NCBI GenBank assembly: GCA_002352365.1
Contig: DEIJ01000151.1
Coordinates: 1-6,770 of the forward strand
Source of the DNA: Dehalococcoidia bacterium UBA2777
GTDB lineage: Bacteria; Chloroflexota; Dehalococcoidia; UBA2247; UBA2777
Length of the DNA stretch: 6,770 bases
Direction of reading: 5' to 3'
Positions 6,672-6,770 of the stretch are shown piece by piece (the first letter of the stretch is position 1; every line of letters begins with the position of its first letter). Position numbers and translations under genes: made by a program. The notes under the pieces were generated by a model. That model searched no databases. It had not been told where the DNA came from and was given only the letters and a program-made list of their open reading frames with translations.

Positions 6672-6698
6672 AAAATGTTTTACTCCGAAAATAGATTC
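6660..6698. repeat. Small dyad with internal direct repeat
   Basis: GAATCTATT (6660-6668) and AATAGATTC (6690-6698) are perfect 9-bp inverted arms around a 21-nt loop. TCCGAAAAT also occurs twice, at 6668-6676 and 6684-6692. No T-run follows on either strand, so it is not an obvious terminator. Confidence 0.45.
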
Positions 6699-6703
6699 CC
6701 CAT

Positions 6704-6770
6704 GTGTCATTGCGACCCTGAGCGAAGTGAAGGGGAAGCAATCTCACTCTCATTACCCCGAGCTTGCTTC
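6704..6770. repeat. GTCATTGCGA-type dispersed intergenic repeat, cut by the window end
   Basis: The core runs from TGTGTCATTGCGA (6704-6716 region) through GAGCGAAGTGAAG to GAAGCAATCTC (6736-6746 region). ATTGC (6709-6713) and GCAAT (6738-6742) are inverted arms, with CCCT (6716-6719) and AGGG (6731-6734) pairing inside. CCGAGCTTGCTTC at the very end (6758-6770), read in reverse complement, again resembles GAAGCAATCTC, so a second inverted unit probably begins there. I recall this as a high-copy repeat in many bacterial genomes, including Dehalococcoidia; copy number here cannot be seen. Confidence 0.65.

Larger units (their letters stand above)
6421..6770. other. Gene-free stretch upstream of the MarC homologue
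   Basis: About 350 bp contain no credible gene on either strand. The content is a -10-like box next to the MarC homologue, then layered repeats (see separate entries) out to the window edge. The 5' neighbour of the MarC homologue is therefore not visible. Confidence 0.6.

Overview
The window looks like chromosomal DNA from an uncultured bacterium of moderate GC content. I lean towards Chloroflexota of the Dehalococcoidia type. That is an inference from the look of the UvrA and DnaN proteins and from the AT-rich intergenic repeats plus a 'GTCATTGCGA...GAAGCAATCTC' repeat, which I remember from such genomes. No rRNA, tRNA, CRISPR array, transposase or phage gene is visible.

Layout: (1) positions 1-88, a short gene-free stretch after dnaN. 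(2) 89-1219, minus strand, dnaN, the sliding clamp of DNA polymerase III. (3) 1220-1325, a compact divergent promoter region in which the dnaN and uvrA promoters overlap at their -35 hexamers. (4) 1326-4199, plus strand, uvrA, the damage-recognition ATPase of nucleotide excision repair, full length with both ATPase sites and the zinc modules. (5) 4126-5610, minus strand, an MGH1/GH63-like (alpha/alpha)6-barrel glycoside hydrolase whose 3' end overlaps uvrA tail to tail by 74 bp. (6) 5611-5814, an intergenic stretch filled mostly by an imperfect 143-bp inverted repeat. (7) 5815-6360, minus strand, a MarC-family membrane protein whose first membrane helix seems to continue upstream of the only canonical start codon, to about 6408. 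(8) 6421-6770, a gene-free stretch with a degenerate relative of the first repeat, a CAGC/CAGT-rich patch, a small dyad, and a second repeat type that runs off the window end.

How the genes relate: dnaN and uvrA are both DNA maintenance genes and probably compete for, or are co-controlled through, one promoter region. The marC homologue and the glycosidase lie on the same strand and could be co-transcribed, but 204 bp of repeat separates them, so a functional link is weak. I see no convincing new multi-gene system. The points most worth a second look are the missing canonical start of the marC homologue, the overlapping divergent promoters, the uvrA/glycosidase antisense overlap, a possible change at the catalytic base of the glycosidase, and the layered intergenic repeats.
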